A stretch of 64,000 bases of DNA from Capsaspora owczarzaki ATCC 30864 (taxonomy: Eukaryota > Opisthokonta > Filasterea): contig NW_011887303.1 of the NCBI RefSeq assembly GCF_000151315.2, forward strand, positions 986,531-1,050,530. Reading direction: 5' to 3'. Below, in pieces: positions 63,485 through 64,000 of the stretch. The stretch's first letter is position 1. Every line of letters starts with the position of its first letter. The notes beneath the pieces are model-generated. The model did not search any database, was not told the origin of the DNA, and worked only from the letters and a program-made list of their open reading frames with translations. Made by a program: the position numbers and the translations under genes.

Positions 63485-64000
63485 TCTTGGCTCGTGTCCA
63501 TCGCGACCCCCGGAGGCTCCTCGGGCACGGTGGTCGGTTCGAAAGTGGAGTGTGAGTCATCAGCGTTCGCCAGAAGTGCATAGCTGTTTGACACTGGAAT
63601 AGGGTCTTTCCTGTGGTCTTCACCACAGAAGCGCTTGTTCCTCGGGTCGTGATCGGGGCTTGTGCGTCCGTTAGCAGTGCTGCTGATCGGAGCGGGTGAG
63701 GCTTGTGTTTGCTCAGCGCTCGAGCTGGTCCTGCGCACAATGCTGACGTCGCCAGGTTGGGCGTTGGGGTCCTTGGATCGGTGGGTGTTCGACCTGACTG
63801 GGATGAAACCGTCCTTGGATTGGCTGGTTGTGGCATGGTGCTTGTACGAGGGGAGCACCTCTTCGGTGTCCGACTCGGGGTCGGAGTGGTGGTGGGTTCT
63901 GCTCACTTGGGTTTTGCGCTTCTTGTCGCCTTTGTGCTTAGCGGGGCAATTGTAGGGAGAGTGAGTCGTTTTTTGGCAGTATCGGCAAGCCGGCGCAGTT
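63481..64000 (-). mobile_element. LINE ORF1 (gag-like, CCHC zinc knuckle), C-terminal part
   Basis: The frame is open from base 64000 to the stop at 63481-63483, about 172 residues; the N-terminus lies outside the window. Near the edge is a zinc knuckle C-R-Y-C-QKTT-H-SPYN-C (CX2CX4HX4C), followed by a Lys/Arg cluster (KHKGDKKRK) and a Ser/Pro/acidic tail. CCHC knuckles in ORF1 bind element RNA. The stop codon overlaps the start of ORF2 as ATGA, so ORF2 may be translated by termination-reinitiation. Confidence 0.85.

Overview
The window is nuclear DNA of a unicellular eukaryote. The protein genes are split by short GT-AG introns, coding sequence is GC-rich, and introns and spacers are packed with poly-A/poly-T runs and dinucleotide microsatellites. 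The gene set points to a unicellular relative of animals (holozoan; Capsaspora-like is my best guess, from content only, no search was run). It combines phosphotyrosine signalling of animal type (an SH2 adaptor, a PH/tyrosine-motif protein, a tyrosine-kinase relic, a LIM protein, a Dbl-type RhoGEF) with functions animals have lost (a fused ARG5,6-type enzyme, an acetylornithine aminotransferase, an OLE1-type desaturase with C-terminal cytochrome b5).

Layout. 1-6.6 kb: 5' part of a PH-domain protein (-) and a SAM...SH2 adaptor with the SLP-76/BLNK layout (+). 7.0-11.5 kb: kinesin-5 (-). 12.3-18.6 kb: VAT1-like oxidoreductase (+) and a Sec14-PH-DH-PH RhoGEF (+). 18.8-22.8 kb: microbial-type PARG (-) and a secreted nucleoside hydrolase (-). 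23.1-24.5 kb: Tc1-type transposase ORF (+). 25.7-29.7 kb: LIM protein (+) and short-chain dehydrogenase (+). 29.9-34.1 kb: cap-binding protein CBP20 with a long low-complexity tail (-) and acyl-CoA delta-9 desaturase (-). 34.7-41.2 kb: divergent kinesin-FHA protein (-). 41.6 kb: tRNA-Lys(CUU) (-). 42.9-48.3 kb: head-to-head arginine pair, ARG5,6 (-) and ARG8 (+). 48.9-51.9 kb: sparse region with two orphan exons and a 197-bp duplication. 52.0-56.2 kb: 11-exon P-loop NTPase with a nuclease-like C-terminus, of Crinkler/RHS type in layout (+). 56.3-64 kb: a transposon-rich tail, with a tyrosine-kinase relic split by one Tc1 element and an L1-type LINE split by a second.

How the genes connect. 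ARG5,6 makes N-acetylglutamate semialdehyde, which ARG8 transaminates; both begin with mitochondrial-type presequences and share a 691-bp divergent promoter. The PH protein and the SAM-SH2 adaptor both carry many tyrosines in acidic contexts, so both look like substrates or docking platforms for tyrosine kinases. The last 12 kb is accessory: the NTPase-nuclease gene sits directly beside nested transposons. All exon joins below were made by eye from splice-site sequence and reading phase. Every complete model sums to a whole number of codons, but none has transcript support.
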